This document shows positions 44,446-53,442 of a stretch of DNA of 64,000 nucleotides, piece by piece (the stretch's first letter is position 1; each line of letters opens with the position of its first letter). The position numbers and the translations under genes are program-made. The DNA comes from Planctomycetaceae bacterium. GTDB lineage: Bacteria; Planctomycetota; Planctomycetia; Pirellulales; Pirellulaceae. The DNA is taken from positions 181,257 through 245,256 of the forward strand of contig JAIYDN010000067.1 of assembly GCA_027487485.1 (NCBI GenBank), given 5' to 3'. The notes beneath the pieces are model-generated. The model did not search any database. It saw only the letters and a program-made list of their open reading frames with translations, and was not told the DNA's origin.

Positions 44446-45096
44446 GAATAAGGGGACAAGTGCCGGGATTTGGTCGACTACTTGCACGTCGAACTGCTTA
44501 GCCACTTCTTTTAATACATCGTAGATCGTCAGGTGATGGTATTCGCCCGTGAAACCCACCATCCTGCGGCCGATTTGATATGCCCAGTTTTCCGTCGGGC
44601 CAGTCACCAGAAGTTGACCGCCCGGCTTTAACATGCCGTGAATCTGATTCAGGATTGCGTCCAGCGATTCGAAATGCTCGAGAACATCCAAGGCCAAGAC
44701 AACGTCCACAGATGCCGGCTTCAAGCCAGAACTTTCAATCGAATCTACGATTGTGACCGCGTTTGCGGTTTTCTGATGCCGGTCATCCCATCGCTGCATG
44801 AAGTCAATCGCTAACTCCGGAACCAAGTCCACTCCCGTGGTGTTACGAAAGTGCTCGCGTAGCAATGGCAATGCCAACCCGAACCCACAACCGAAATCGA
44901 CGCAAGTTCCTGGTGTGTTCGTCGGAACATGCTGCAGAGCAAGCTTCAGTCGTTTCCAAAAGAGCCATCGGCTCAATCGTAGTCCAGCAAAGTAAGCTGG
45001 GCCCGCCTGCTCATCGACATTGATTCGCTTGCGGTTGGCATAAACGGCCGCCCCGATTTCGTGAGCTGCTTTCCAGTACGCTTTACTCGCTTTCAA
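44419..45096 (-). CDS. Class I SAM-dependent methyltransferase near a glycosyltransferase
   Basis: The 225-residue product has CVDFGCGFGLALPLL (motif I, about residues 64-78), TGVDLVPEL, then VLALDVLEHFESLD and MLKPGGQLLVTGPTE, a type 11/12 methyltransferase layout. The gene overlaps the upstream family 2 glycosyltransferase by 14 bases on the same strand, which suggests joint work on a glycan or lipid-linked sugar. The overlap with the convergent methyltransferase involves only the last codons. Confidence 0.88.
   Translation of the reverse strand: MKASKAYWKAAHEIGAAVYANRKRINVDEQAGPAYFAGLRLSRWLFWKRLKLALQHVPTNTPGTCVDFGCGFGLALPLLREHFRNTTGVDLVPELAIDFMQRWDDRHQKTANAVTIVDSIESSGLKPASVDVVLALDVLEHFESLDAILNQIHGMLKPGGQLLVTGPTENWAYQIGRRMVGFTGEYHHLTIYDVLKEVAKQFDVQVVDQIPALVPLFLVAKATKN
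44423..44448. terminator. Hairpin inside the convergent gene overlap
   Basis: Perfect 11-base arms (TTCTTAGTGGC / GCCACTAAGAA) surround a TTTG loop and cover the stop region of both convergent methyltransferase genes. No T-run follows on either side, so a bidirectional terminator is inferred from symmetry and position only. Confidence 0.55.
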
Positions 45097-46111
45097 TTTT
45101 CGGTGCCTGCTGAAAGACGGTCTCGGCAGGCGATGATGTCATCAGCCTCCAACGCTGTGGAGTCCTTGGGACATTGCCCACATCGAACGCAAAGAAGGAA
45201 AGCAAAGCCTGCCAACCAAGGATGATGGGGAGCGCAGCGAACATCACTGTACCGGCCGATGCAAGCTGATTCAGTTCGTTCCCTCGAACCCAATTGAAAA
45301 CGCCAAAGCAAGTTCCGAATCCAATCAAACCAATACTCAGTATCAGATTCAGTGACGCAATGTTGAACTCACGAAGAAAGTACCCATAGAAAATGCGTTT
45401 GGCAAAATTGAGCCCGTGAAAGATTGGAAACTGGACCATTGCGGCAAGGATAGACAAGTTGCTTTTCTCCATGCCGTACCGTGACTTCATGGGCACATCC
45501 ACGACGACCGCACGAAGCGTGTACAGTCGAAAAAGCATGTCCGATTCAAAGAAGTATCTTCGGTGAAGCTTGTTCCAAGGCATCCGTTTGGCGATGTTGG
45601 AATGGATCGCAAGAAAGCCATTGGTGGGATCGAACAGGTTCCAATAGCCCGTAGAGAGCTTGGAGAAGAAGGATAGAACGGCATTGCCAAACATCCTAAC
45701 GATGGGCATCGACTGGAGGTCTTCTAGGTGAAAAAATCGATTCCCCTTGGTGTAATCTGCGTGCCCTAACTGAATCGGTTCGACCAATCGTAAGATGTCG
45801 TTAGGGTCCATCTGCCCGTCGCCATCCAACTTGACGACGATATCTGCCCCATGTTCCAAAGCAAGTTCGCAGCCGGTGATAAAGGCTTGGCCGACACCTT
45901 GATTGATGTCGTGTTTCACCACGACAATTCGAGCATCGTTCGCCACAGCAGCCAGCGCCGCGCGGTCGCTGCCCTGCTCGCAGCCATCGATGACGCAGTA
46001 GATGGCCGACACTTCAGGGCCGATATTTGCAAGAACTTTGGGTAAAAACGGAGCCACCTTGTAGCAAGGGATAACCACGGCGATCCTGCTATTCAAGAGT
46101 GGGGTGTGCAT
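45083..46111 (-). CDS. Family 2 glycosyltransferase with C-terminal membrane helices
   Basis: The 342-residue product starts at the ATG at 46111 (MHTPLLNSRIAVVIPCYK); a longer frame adds 42 residues without GT-A character. The GT-A fold shows VVIPCYK, VIDGCEQGS and the metal-binding VKLDGDGQMDP near residue 97. Two or three hydrophobic segments in the last 110 residues resemble polyprenyl-phosphate sugar transferases such as DPM1 or GtrB. It probably moves a sugar to a lipid carrier at the inner membrane. It overlaps the methyltransferase gene by 14 bases and is divergent from a TMTC-like protein that could use the lipid-linked sugar (inference). Confidence 0.88.
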   Translation of the reverse strand: MHTPLLNSRIAVVIPCYKVAPFLPKVLANIGPEVSAIYCVIDGCEQGSDRAALAAVANDARIVVVKHDINQGVGQAFITGCELALEHGADIVVKLDGDGQMDPNDILRLVEPIQLGHADYTKGNRFFHLEDLQSMPIVRMFGNAVLSFFSKLSTGYWNLFDPTNGFLAIHSNIAKRMPWNKLHRRYFFESDMLFRLYTLRAVVVDVPMKSRYGMEKSNLSILAAMVQFPIFHGLNFAKRIFYGYFLREFNIASLNLILSIGLIGFGTCFGVFNWVRGNELNQLASAGTVMFAALPIILGWQALLSFFAFDVGNVPRTPQRWRLMTSSPAETVFQQAPKIESE

Positions 46112-46406
46112 ACGGGAGAGTTGTTCATGGGGATGGCGTCGCGCGAGACTTCTACGTCGAGGGTACTCGACGAATCTGGAGCGAGCAATTTGCGTTTGCA
46201 ATTCACTTTGCGTTCGATCCAAAGCACGACTAGTCAAACGGAAAAATCATTACATTCAGAACGATCGGTCGTAGTCCTTCCGTGTCGAAATAGTTCAACG
46301 ATTTCGTACGCGAAACAATCTGTGTTCCCCGAAAAGCGAAACTACCATCAACGAAGAAGTGGCCAGCCTGGCCCTAGGAGTATTTCTTTTACGAAAGATT
46401 GTTGGA

Positions 46407-48551
46407 ATGCCGGTGCCGGAGTCTACAAGCCCTAGGGATTTTCCAAAAGTATTCGCCACCGTTGCAGCTTCTTTGACGATCGTGCTGTCGTGCATCGTCG
46501 TTTATTCCAACACCTTTGCGGTCCCTTTTCTTTTTGACGATTTGCCACGCATCCGGGACGAGGTGGCCATTCGTACGGCATGGCCGCCAATCGTTGCGAT
46601 GCAAAACTCCAACCGGCCGTTGGCGCAGTACACTTTCGCGATCAACTATGCAGTGCATGGATATGATGTCTGGGGCTACCATGCCGTCAACCTGGTCATT
46701 CATTGTCTCGCTGCTTTATGTTTGTTTGGGTTGGTCCGAAGATCGATGTTGCGATCCAACGAAACAATACGGCAATTCGCCTTTCTTGGTGGTTTTACCG
46801 TCGCTTTGCTATGGGCGGTTCATCCGCTGCAGACGCAAGCGGTGACCTACATTGTTCAACGGCTCGAGTCCCTGATGGGGCTTTCGTATCTGGCGACCCT
46901 GTATTTCTTTGTCCGATCGCAAGACTCAAAATTCGGTAACTTTTGGCTTTGCTGCTCCGTTTCTGCATGTTTCTTTGGAATGGGGTGCAAGGAAGTGATG
47001 GCTACGGCCCCGTTGGCAGTTCTTTGGTTTGATCGAGTGTTCATCGCATCCAGTTGGCGCGAGATGTTCTCGAAACGCAAGTTCTATTATTTGCTGTTGC
47101 TTTCGTCTTGGTGCGTTTTGGCTTGGTCCATGTTGCATTACCAGGTCGACTACCGCGGCGGTGGTTTGCTTCATGTTCCTGGGCTGACTCCTTGGACCTA
47201 CCTGCTGAGTCAATCGGGTGTACTTGTTCATTATCTGTCGCTCGCCATTTGGCCCAGCGGTCAATGTGTCTATCCTAGTTGGCCAATTGCTCAATCGATT
47301 TCGGATGTTTGGCCAAGTTTGCTGCTGTGTCTAGGATTGTTGATGGCAACACTTTATTGCATGTTCCGATATCCTAAGCTCGGATTTCTTGGCGGGATCT
47401 TCTTTCTGATTCTGGCTCCAACATCCAGCATCATTCCGATCAAGGACTTGGCTTTTGAGCATCGAATGTACTTGCCACTTGCGAGCATTGTCGCCTTAGT
47501 GCTTGTTGCCTTACAATTATTGATTCAACGCCTTAGTTACTTTCGGGGAAGCTGGAGGTTCGTGACAACTTATACGGTTGCTTGTGCAACGATCGCCCTT
47601 CTACTTGGAACAGCAACGTACCAACGGAATCGCGTATTCCAAACTGAATTATCGCTATGGCAAGATACCATTGCCAAGGCACCCAATAATCTCACCGTGA
47701 TGACGGGACTGGCGACTCTTTTTGCTAAAGAGGGAAACATAGAACAGGCCAAGCTCCATTTCGAACGTGCGCTGAAACTCGCCCCTAAAGACCCCAAAAC
47801 AAATGCGAACTATGCCGGCTTTCTGATCGATCAGAACCAACTGGAACAGGCTGGCGGATGTCTGGAAAAAGCATTTCAAAGCGATCCGAACAACCTAGAT
47901 GCGATTACGAACATGGCACATCTTCAGAATCGGCTCGGGAATTTTCAGGAAGCAGTCAAGTATTACGAAGCGGCCATCCTGGGGATGCCTCAGGACGAGG
48001 AATTGCAGAGCAGTCTGGTCGCAATGCATCTTGGAACTGGGGATGTTAGGAAAGCAATTGCGATCAGCAAGTCCAATCTTGAGCAGCGACCGGTTTCCGC
48101 CAAGGCTCATCTGGACTACGCAACCGCTCTAATGGCCGCTGGGCGAAATTCCGATGCAATCGATTACTGCGAAAAAGCAATCGCCCTAGATGACCAACTC
48201 GCAGCCGCTCATGCTACGTTGGCGATGCTGGAGCCGAATCTGGAGCAAGCCGTCGCAAGGATGGAGAAGGCGATCGAACTGCAGCCCGGTTCGCCTGAGT
48301 TCAGCTTGGCCATGGGTAATCTGATACTAGCAACCGAGCCCGCTAAGGCCGCAAGTCATTTTGAAACGGCCCTTCAGTCAGACCCAGACAACATTGAAGT
48401 TCTACTGAAGATTGGATCGGCCTGGGAGGCATGCGGCTTACCGGAAAAGGGGTTGCCATCCTTGGAGAGGGTGACAGTGTTGTTGCCCGATTGGAAGGAA
48501 GCCAAACAGATGTTGGAATCGCTTCGGGGCCGAATTGCGAAGCCTGATTAA
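46407..48551 (+). CDS. TMTC-like GT-C membrane protein with C-terminal TPR repeats
   Basis: From the ATG at 46407 this has 714 residues; a GTG at 46359 would add 16. The first 410 residues carry about ten transmembrane helices. The first extracytoplasmic loop has FLFDDLPRIRDE, an acidic pair typical of GT-C mannosyl-type transferases. The segment TNRPL-like SNRPLAQYTFAINYAVHGYDVWGYHAVN is the family hallmark. The rest is TPR repeats (about 430-700, repeated YCEKAIALD-type helices). This layout matches eukaryotic TMTC O-mannosyltransferases and many bacterial relatives. The actual donor and protein substrate are unknown. It faces a GT2 gene across about 295 bases of unremarkable spacer. Confidence 0.85.
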   Translation: MPVPESTSPRDFPKVFATVAASLTIVLSCIVVYSNTFAVPFLFDDLPRIRDEVAIRTAWPPIVAMQNSNRPLAQYTFAINYAVHGYDVWGYHAVNLVIHCLAALCLFGLVRRSMLRSNETIRQFAFLGGFTVALLWAVHPLQTQAVTYIVQRLESLMGLSYLATLYFFVRSQDSKFGNFWLCCSVSACFFGMGCKEVMATAPLAVLWFDRVFIASSWREMFSKRKFYYLLLLSSWCVLAWSMLHYQVDYRGGGLLHVPGLTPWTYLLSQSGVLVHYLSLAIWPSGQCVYPSWPIAQSISDVWPSLLLCLGLLMATLYCMFRYPKLGFLGGIFFLILAPTSSIIPIKDLAFEHRMYLPLASIVALVLVALQLLIQRLSYFRGSWRFVTTYTVACATIALLLGTATYQRNRVFQTELSLWQDTIAKAPNNLTVMTGLATLFAKEGNIEQAKLHFERALKLAPKDPKTNANYAGFLIDQNQLEQAGGCLEKAFQSDPNNLDAITNMAHLQNRLGNFQEAVKYYEAAILGMPQDEELQSSLVAMHLGTGDVRKAIAISKSNLEQRPVSAKAHLDYATALMAAGRNSDAIDYCEKAIALDDQLAAAHATLAMLEPNLEQAVARMEKAIELQPGSPEFSLAMGNLILATEPAKAASHFETALQSDPDNIEVLLKIGSAWEACGLPEKGLPSLERVTVLLPDWKEAKQMLESLRGRIAKPD

Positions 48552-48577
48552 ATCTCGATCGGTGCCGGCACTGGCGT

Positions 48578-49429
48578 CTACTTGCGGTGGGCAAACTTCA
48601 GCGACCGAGCTTTCACGGCTCGAAAGGCACGCAGCAGGTCATTCGCATCGCGATAGCGTCGGCTGGGACGCATCTCGAGCGATCGTCGGATCACCGTGAT
48701 GAGGTCGGGATGTGCCTTGCGCCGAAGGGTAGCATAGCCTGTTGGCGGCCAGTCAAAAGGCCATTCGGGCAAGTGCCCTGTTAGGATTTTGTACGCGATG
48801 AGACCAATGGAGAAAACGTCCGATCGAGCGCTTGGACGGCCCATCGCTTGTTCGGGAGCCATGTATCCGACTGTTCCCGAACCCGAGGCGATCATCGTTT
48901 TGACGATCGTGCGTTGTGCAACTTTTGCGATCCCGAAATCCATCAATTGCAGTCGCCCATCCGGCAACAAAATCATGTTTTCGGGTTTGATATCGCAGTG
49001 AATGATTCGGTTGCGATGAGCATAAGCCACGCCATCAATCATTTGATCGATGTATTGCAGAGCTGTGTCGAATGCGATTCGGTTCCGCAATCGATCCGCC
49101 AAGGTCTTTTCCCCCAGCTTGCACGTGATCACGAAACGCCCATCGATGAAGCTCGCGTCCTTCAATGGAAGGATGTTGGGATGATCGAGCTTTGCAACCA
49201 AGCGAGCTTCACGTTGAAACGTGTCCAGCATACTTGCGGTGACGTTGTATTGGTGAGGCATTTTCAGCGCGACACGAACACCTTCGATGGTGTCGAGGGC
49301 TTGGTAGACAAACGCAAATCCGCCTTGAGCGATTCGGCGTTCGATTCGGTATTTACCGAGCCGTTGACGCACACGCAAACTGGAATCGCTTCGTGTTTTC
49401 GCCATTGCACTAAAACTCTGTGCGATCAT
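48578..49429 (-). CDS. Serine/threonine protein kinase, soluble
   Basis: The 283 residues are almost entirely a Hanks-type kinase domain. A glycine-rich loop (IAQGGFAFVY, 33-42), Lys56 (VALKMP), a catalytic HCDIKPEN with Asp146, DFG at 164-166, and APEQ in the activation segment are all present. There is no transmembrane helix, and no PASTA or other sensor domain follows, so it is a minimal cytoplasmic kinase. HCD replaces the common HRD, as often seen in bacterial kinases outside the RD group. A start at the second ATG (49405, MAKTRSD) is equally possible. It is convergent with the TMTC-like gene (26 bases apart). Confidence 0.93.
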   Translation of the reverse strand: MIAQSFSAMAKTRSDSSLRVRQRLGKYRIERRIAQGGFAFVYQALDTIEGVRVALKMPHQYNVTASMLDTFQREARLVAKLDHPNILPLKDASFIDGRFVITCKLGEKTLADRLRNRIAFDTALQYIDQMIDGVAYAHRNRIIHCDIKPENMILLPDGRLQLMDFGIAKVAQRTIVKTMIASGSGTVGYMAPEQAMGRPSARSDVFSIGLIAYKILTGHLPEWPFDWPPTGYATLRRKAHPDLITVIRRSLEMRPSRRYRDANDLLRAFRAVKARSLKFAHRK

Positions 49430-49795
49430 TTAGATGAAGTTACCGGATACGAGAAGTGTTTAGCAAGGAGGCGTTTCGGCGACTGTCTAACTGAACGCTC
49501 CGAGCAAACCACTCGAGCGTATTCTATTCCTTCAGGCCATGGTTTGCGCATGACTTCATCGGAAAAAACGAAAGACTTATCGGCAAGTTGGCCAAACAGG
49601 GCATGCACGAAAATGCAGAATTCAACGATTTTCTCAATTATTCGACTGGAAAGGACCTGCGCGAGAATGGGTAGTTTGTGACGACTTTTCCGATAAAATG
49701 GGATTTTCGCTTAAGTGAAGTTGCGAAGAAAGCCGAAGATCTGAGAGAACGTGGTACGAAAACAGATTTTTCTAACGAAAAGCTTCGGATTGACG
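49430..49795. other. Spacer between kinase and lipoprotein genes
   Basis: These 366 bases lie between divergent genes. Short frames on both strands have no protein-like composition, and I see no repeat, hairpin with a T-run or known RNA. It presumably holds the two promoters. Confidence 0.45.
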
Positions 49796-50377
49796 ATGAC
49801 CAGCCAATTTCCTGAAAACTCCATAGGTTTGCGTGAATTTTCCTCCTTGGATTGTGCCTGCAACCCTCGAATTGCTTGGCTTGCGCTCCTGCTGTGCATG
49901 AGTTTTTCCAGCGGGTGTGCCGCACTTTTGGGAAAAACCAAAGGTCCCTTGGACAACTTGGATACGGCAGGGCTCAAACAAGCTGGCTACACGTTCGGTG
50001 AATACGGGGCCAACAAGCCGCTGACCACCGAGGATGGCAAGCCTGCGATTGTCTTGGAAGTCAACAACGGAAAGCGACATTTCGAAAAGATCCCATTGTT
50101 GCCAGGTCAATCCATGTTTATCGCGGACCTGATTCGCGATGCGAAGCTAGACAAAAAGATTGGACGATTGCAAGCAACCGTTCTGCGACCCAATGGCCCC
50201 AACAAGCCACCCATTCGCATGGACGTCGATTTTGATGATACCGGGAAGCGTGTCATGGAAGGCCAAAACTATTCGCTTCGCCCAGGCGATCATATTGTCA
50301 TCAGTCACGATAACCGAACAGCGATGGGCGAGTGGTTCAACGATTTGGTCCCTGCGATTGCCAAGGGTAGAAAATAG
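49796..50377 (+). CDS. Predicted lipoprotein with an SLBB-like region
   Basis: From the ATG at 49796 the product has 193 residues. A hydrophobic helix (AWLALLLCMSF) ends in the lipobox SSGC near residue 41. The mature part contains LLPGQSMFIADLIRDAKLD and, further on, SLRPGDHIVISHD, a pattern resembling SLBB/polysaccharide-export loops (GD.I.V), but much shorter than Wza-type proteins. A GTG at 49751 would lengthen it by 15 residues. It is six bases upstream of an AEC-family transporter gene, so the two are probably co-transcribed. The role is unknown; a glycan- or envelope-related function is a guess. Confidence 0.75.
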   Translation: MTSQFPENSIGLREFSSLDCACNPRIAWLALLLCMSFSSGCAALLGKTKGPLDNLDTAGLKQAGYTFGEYGANKPLTTEDGKPAIVLEVNNGKRHFEKIPLLPGQSMFIADLIRDAKLDKKIGRLQATVLRPNGPNKPPIRMDVDFDDTGKRVMEGQNYSLRPGDHIVISHDNRTAMGEWFNDLVPAIAKGRK

Positions 50378-50383
50378 ACCTCC

Positions 50384-51364
50384 ATGGAAATTGCTCCGGC
50401 TGTTGAAAGCAGCTACCTCAGCATTGCAACGACGGTTGCCGGTGTTTTTTTGGTAATGGCGATGGGAGCGTTGGCTCGCTATTTGAAATGGTTCACGAGC
50501 GAAGTCGATCGGTCCATGGCGGGTTTTACCTCCAACGTGCTCTTGCCTGCATTCTTCTTTCATCGAATCATGACCGATTCGAAACTGTCCAATAGCTTAG
50601 AGGCGTGGGTTCCAAGTCTCTACGGCGCCGCCCTGACGGCCTCCGGGTTCCTTGTTTCTGCGGTAGTGGTCTGGAGCGTTGGGCGTTGGTTTGGTGTTCA
50701 AGAAGAGGATCAAAAGCGAACATTTACGCTTTGTTCTGGCATCGCCAATTATGGCTACATCCCAATCCCGTTGGCAGAGGCATTTTACCCGGGTTGTATT
50801 GTGACGTTGTTGGTTCACAACGTGGGGGTGGATGTCGCTCTTTGGAGCATAGGCTTGTACACGATTTCAGGTTTAGGACTGAGGAAATCTTGGCGGCGAA
50901 TTGTCTTTAGTCCTCCACTGGTTTCGGTGGTGGTTGCATTGGCAATTCGTCAGTTTGGGGCACAGGCCTTCATTCCAAAGCCATTGCTTCACATGACGGA
51001 ACAATTGGGACGATGCTCCATCCCTATGGGATTGGTTTTGAGCGGAGCGATCATCTTGGATTACGCCGGTAAGATCCGCTTCGCTGAATCGGTGAAGCCG
51101 TTCTTTCTTGCGGTCTTGGTTCGAATGATTTTGCTACCCATTCTTTTCCTGATGGTAGCAAAATGGTTCGCGGGATCGCGCGAGCTGCAAGAAGTGCTCC
51201 TGTTGCAAGCTGCAATGCCAGCCGCGACGTTTCCAATCGTGATGACACGGCTTTATAACCGAAGCATTGAAACGGCATTGACGGTTGTGGTCGGCACGTC
51301 GATTCTTGGGATCATCACCATCCCGATTTGGATGGTGATTGGGGCGCAGTGGCTAGATCTTTAG
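50384..51364 (+). CDS. AEC (auxin efflux carrier) family transporter
   Basis: The 326-residue integral membrane protein has about ten transmembrane helices arranged as two five-helix halves. FTSNVLLPAFFF in helix 2 and the proline-containing SGIANYGYIPIPLAEAF segment (mid-first half) are typical, with QAAMPAATFPIVMTRLY in the second half as the symmetric counterpart. Bacterial AEC proteins export or import small carboxylates such as malate or malonate; the substrate here cannot be told. It follows the SLBB-like lipoprotein by six bases. Confidence 0.9.
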   Translation: MEIAPAVESSYLSIATTVAGVFLVMAMGALARYLKWFTSEVDRSMAGFTSNVLLPAFFFHRIMTDSKLSNSLEAWVPSLYGAALTASGFLVSAVVVWSVGRWFGVQEEDQKRTFTLCSGIANYGYIPIPLAEAFYPGCIVTLLVHNVGVDVALWSIGLYTISGLGLRKSWRRIVFSPPLVSVVVALAIRQFGAQAFIPKPLLHMTEQLGRCSIPMGLVLSGAIILDYAGKIRFAESVKPFFLAVLVRMILLPILFLMVAKWFAGSRELQEVLLLQAAMPAATFPIVMTRLYNRSIETALTVVVGTSILGIITIPIWMVIGAQWLDL

Positions 51365-51418
51365 AAGCCCAGGCGGGAGCTGTGGGCTGATCTGTTGCGT
51401 TCAAACTGAATGACGATT

Positions 51419-51490
51419 TGAGCCGCTGGCGCTAGCAGCGTTAATCGCTTTTTGCATCGAAACAGTAAAGCGGCTAGCGCCTTAGGCTCA
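51419..51490. repeat. Imperfect inverted repeat related to the 38.5 kb element
   Basis: The left arm (TGAGCCGCTGGCGCTAGCAG) and right arm (GCGGCTAGCGCCTTAGGCTC) pair with four mismatches in 21 bases around a 30-base loop. The arm sequence is the same family as at 38522-38583. It lies just after the transporter gene. Confidence 0.7.
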
Positions 51491-51615
51491 ATTGGAATGG
51501 TTCAAGCGCGTTTGGAGATTGGTTGCTTGCCGTCGCCTAAATAAAAGGAAAAGGCTACAATACCCGGTTCATTTTGGATCTCCAAGTTATCGCTTCCCCC
51601 CTCTACCATTTTTTT

Positions 51616-52299
51616 ATGGGCCTGCCGAATCAATCAACCTCTTCTTCGCAAACAACTTGCGGGCGTGTTCGCGTTGAGATCGGTTGGATGCTAGCGATCG
51701 CTTTTGCAGTTGTCGGGGTGATATCTTCCTTTTGGGATCTCGAAATCTCTCGATTAGCAACTTCGATGAAGATCCCTGGAGACGTGCGAAAAGCGATTCA
51801 CTTGAGCGAGGCATTTGCGCATTTTTCGGGAGTTGTCGCAATCCTTGGTACGCTATTGCTCGTGGATACTAAGAACCGAGCTCAGTTGGTCCAAGCGTGC
51901 CTACTAGTGACCACCAGCGGAATCGTTTCGAATGCGGCCAAGTACATTATTCCAAGATACCGTCCCCATTCGTTGGATGAAGCTTCGGATCCAATCCAAT
52001 CGAGCTGGGACACCTGGGGAGTTCCTTGGTCGGGATCGTGGTTCGAAGAGGCGGTTCGCAGCTTCCCGTCGGGGCATTCTGCAACTGCAGTAGCGTTGGC
52101 TATTGTGTTGTCAGTCATTTACCCACGCGGTCGATGGGTGTTTACCGTATTAGCATTCATGGCTTGTTTGCAAAGACTGGTATCGGGCGCTCACTTCTTA
52201 TCTGATATCATGGCGGGATCGGTCATCGCCGTCCTTGTATCCTTAGGGTTTTATCGCTTTGCATTCCGCGACATCCATGCAGTAAAGACGGTTGAATGA
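51616..52299 (+). CDS. PAP2-family membrane phosphatase
   Basis: The 227-residue membrane protein carries the three PAP2/acid phosphatase motifs in order: KYIIPRYRP (about 114-122), PSGHS (about 155-159) and R-x5-H-x3-D (QRLVSGAHFLSD, about 196-207). These enzymes dephosphorylate lipid phosphates such as undecaprenyl diphosphate or phosphatidic acid. The ATG at 51616 is preferred; a TTG at 51574 extends the frame by 14 residues. Its stop overlaps the ribF start (ATGA), so the two are translated together. Confidence 0.92.
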   Translation: MGLPNQSTSSSQTTCGRVRVEIGWMLAIAFAVVGVISSFWDLEISRLATSMKIPGDVRKAIHLSEAFAHFSGVVAILGTLLLVDTKNRAQLVQACLLVTTSGIVSNAAKYIIPRYRPHSLDEASDPIQSSWDTWGVPWSGSWFEEAVRSFPSGHSATAVALAIVLSVIYPRGRWVFTVLAFMACLQRLVSGAHFLSDIMAGSVIAVLVSLGFYRFAFRDIHAVKTVE

Positions 52300-53294
52300 G
52301 TCTGCTCTACAATGACACAATGAAGATCCCATTCGAGGCGCAAGGCGGTGCCGTGACTATCGGTAATTTTGATGGGGTTCATCGCGGTCACCGTGCCATT
52401 ATGAAGCAGGTCCGTGAGCTTGCGGATCGAATTGGCGGGCCTGCGATTGTATTCACATTTGATCCGCCACCTGCTCGCTTGCTACGTCCTAATGAAGCTC
52501 CCGAAGCCTTGACCAGTATGGAGCGAAGAGCCCAGCTGCTCCATCAATTTGGAATTGATCATGTCATCGTTTATCCAACAACGCTTGACCTGCTGCAGCT
52601 TGAGCCGGAAGAATTCTTCGCCAAAATTATCGTGAAGTCCCTCAATGCAAAAGCGATCGCCGAGGGCGAAAACTTTCGATTTGGAAAGCGACGACGTGGG
52701 GATGTTGCCCTTCTGAAGCAATTGTGCGATGAGAAGGGGATCGAATTTTCACTTCTCCAGCTTGAACAAGAAAACGGGGACTGGATCTCAAGCACTCGCA
52801 TCCGCTTGGAGATTGAGGCCGGTAACGTGAAAGCCGCAAATCAGCTGCTTGTCGAACCTTACCGAATCTCAGGAATCGTTGCCCAAGGGGATCAGCGAGG
52901 GCGAACCATTGGCTTCCCGACGGCCAATCTTCAAGCGATCCCCATGCTTTGTCCTCCCGTCGGCGTGTATGCCGCTCGAGTTGCTAAGCTAGAAGCCGCT
53001 CACTCAGGCGGCAATGCTAGCGATGCTGCTGTGTTGACGAGTAACGCCGATCCCGTGGGTATGCCAGTAGCCCTGCATATCGGGCCTAACCCGACGTTCG
53101 GGGTGTCTGGTCTCAAAGTGGAAGCCCATATCGTTGGCTTTCATGGCGATCTTTATGGTGCTTCGTTGCACATCGAAATACTGGACCGTCTTCGTGATGT
53201 GCATCGATTTGCCTCGAAAGAGGAATTGGTGGCGCAGCTGACCATCGACGTCGAGAAGACGAAAGCGGTGGTTGCTAGCATTAAATTGCCATAG
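52296..53294 (+). CDS. ribF: Bifunctional riboflavin kinase / FAD synthetase
   Basis: RibF phosphorylates riboflavin to FMN and adenylates FMN to FAD. The 332 residues comprise an N-terminal nucleotidyltransferase with GNFDGVHRGH (23-32) and ISSTRIR (about 166-172), and a C-terminal flavokinase with GRTIGFPTANL (about 205-215). An Ala/Asn/Ser-rich insertion near 235-255 (SGGNASDAAVLTSN) interrupts the kinase beta-barrel and is unusual, though it lies in a loop. The start overlaps the PAP2 stop; an ATG eight codons later is a possible alternative. FMN from this enzyme is the substrate of BluB encoded at 6.7 kb. Confidence 0.96.
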   Translation: MSLLYNDTMKIPFEAQGGAVTIGNFDGVHRGHRAIMKQVRELADRIGGPAIVFTFDPPPARLLRPNEAPEALTSMERRAQLLHQFGIDHVIVYPTTLDLLQLEPEEFFAKIIVKSLNAKAIAEGENFRFGKRRRGDVALLKQLCDEKGIEFSLLQLEQENGDWISSTRIRLEIEAGNVKAANQLLVEPYRISGIVAQGDQRGRTIGFPTANLQAIPMLCPPVGVYAARVAKLEAAHSGGNASDAAVLTSNADPVGMPVALHIGPNPTFGVSGLKVEAHIVGFHGDLYGASLHIEILDRLRDVHRFASKEELVAQLTIDVEKTKAVVASIKLP

Positions 53295-53442
53295 GCTCGG
53301 TCTTCTTCGATTCGTAGTATAGGGCCATCTGAAAAGGATGAGCGGGAATTAGCACGCGCGTGCTGTAGCTCGATATGCCTTCACCCTTTCCGTATTGGCT
53401 GTTAGCGAGATGATATTGCATGCGTAGGGAGTCGCCTTGTTC

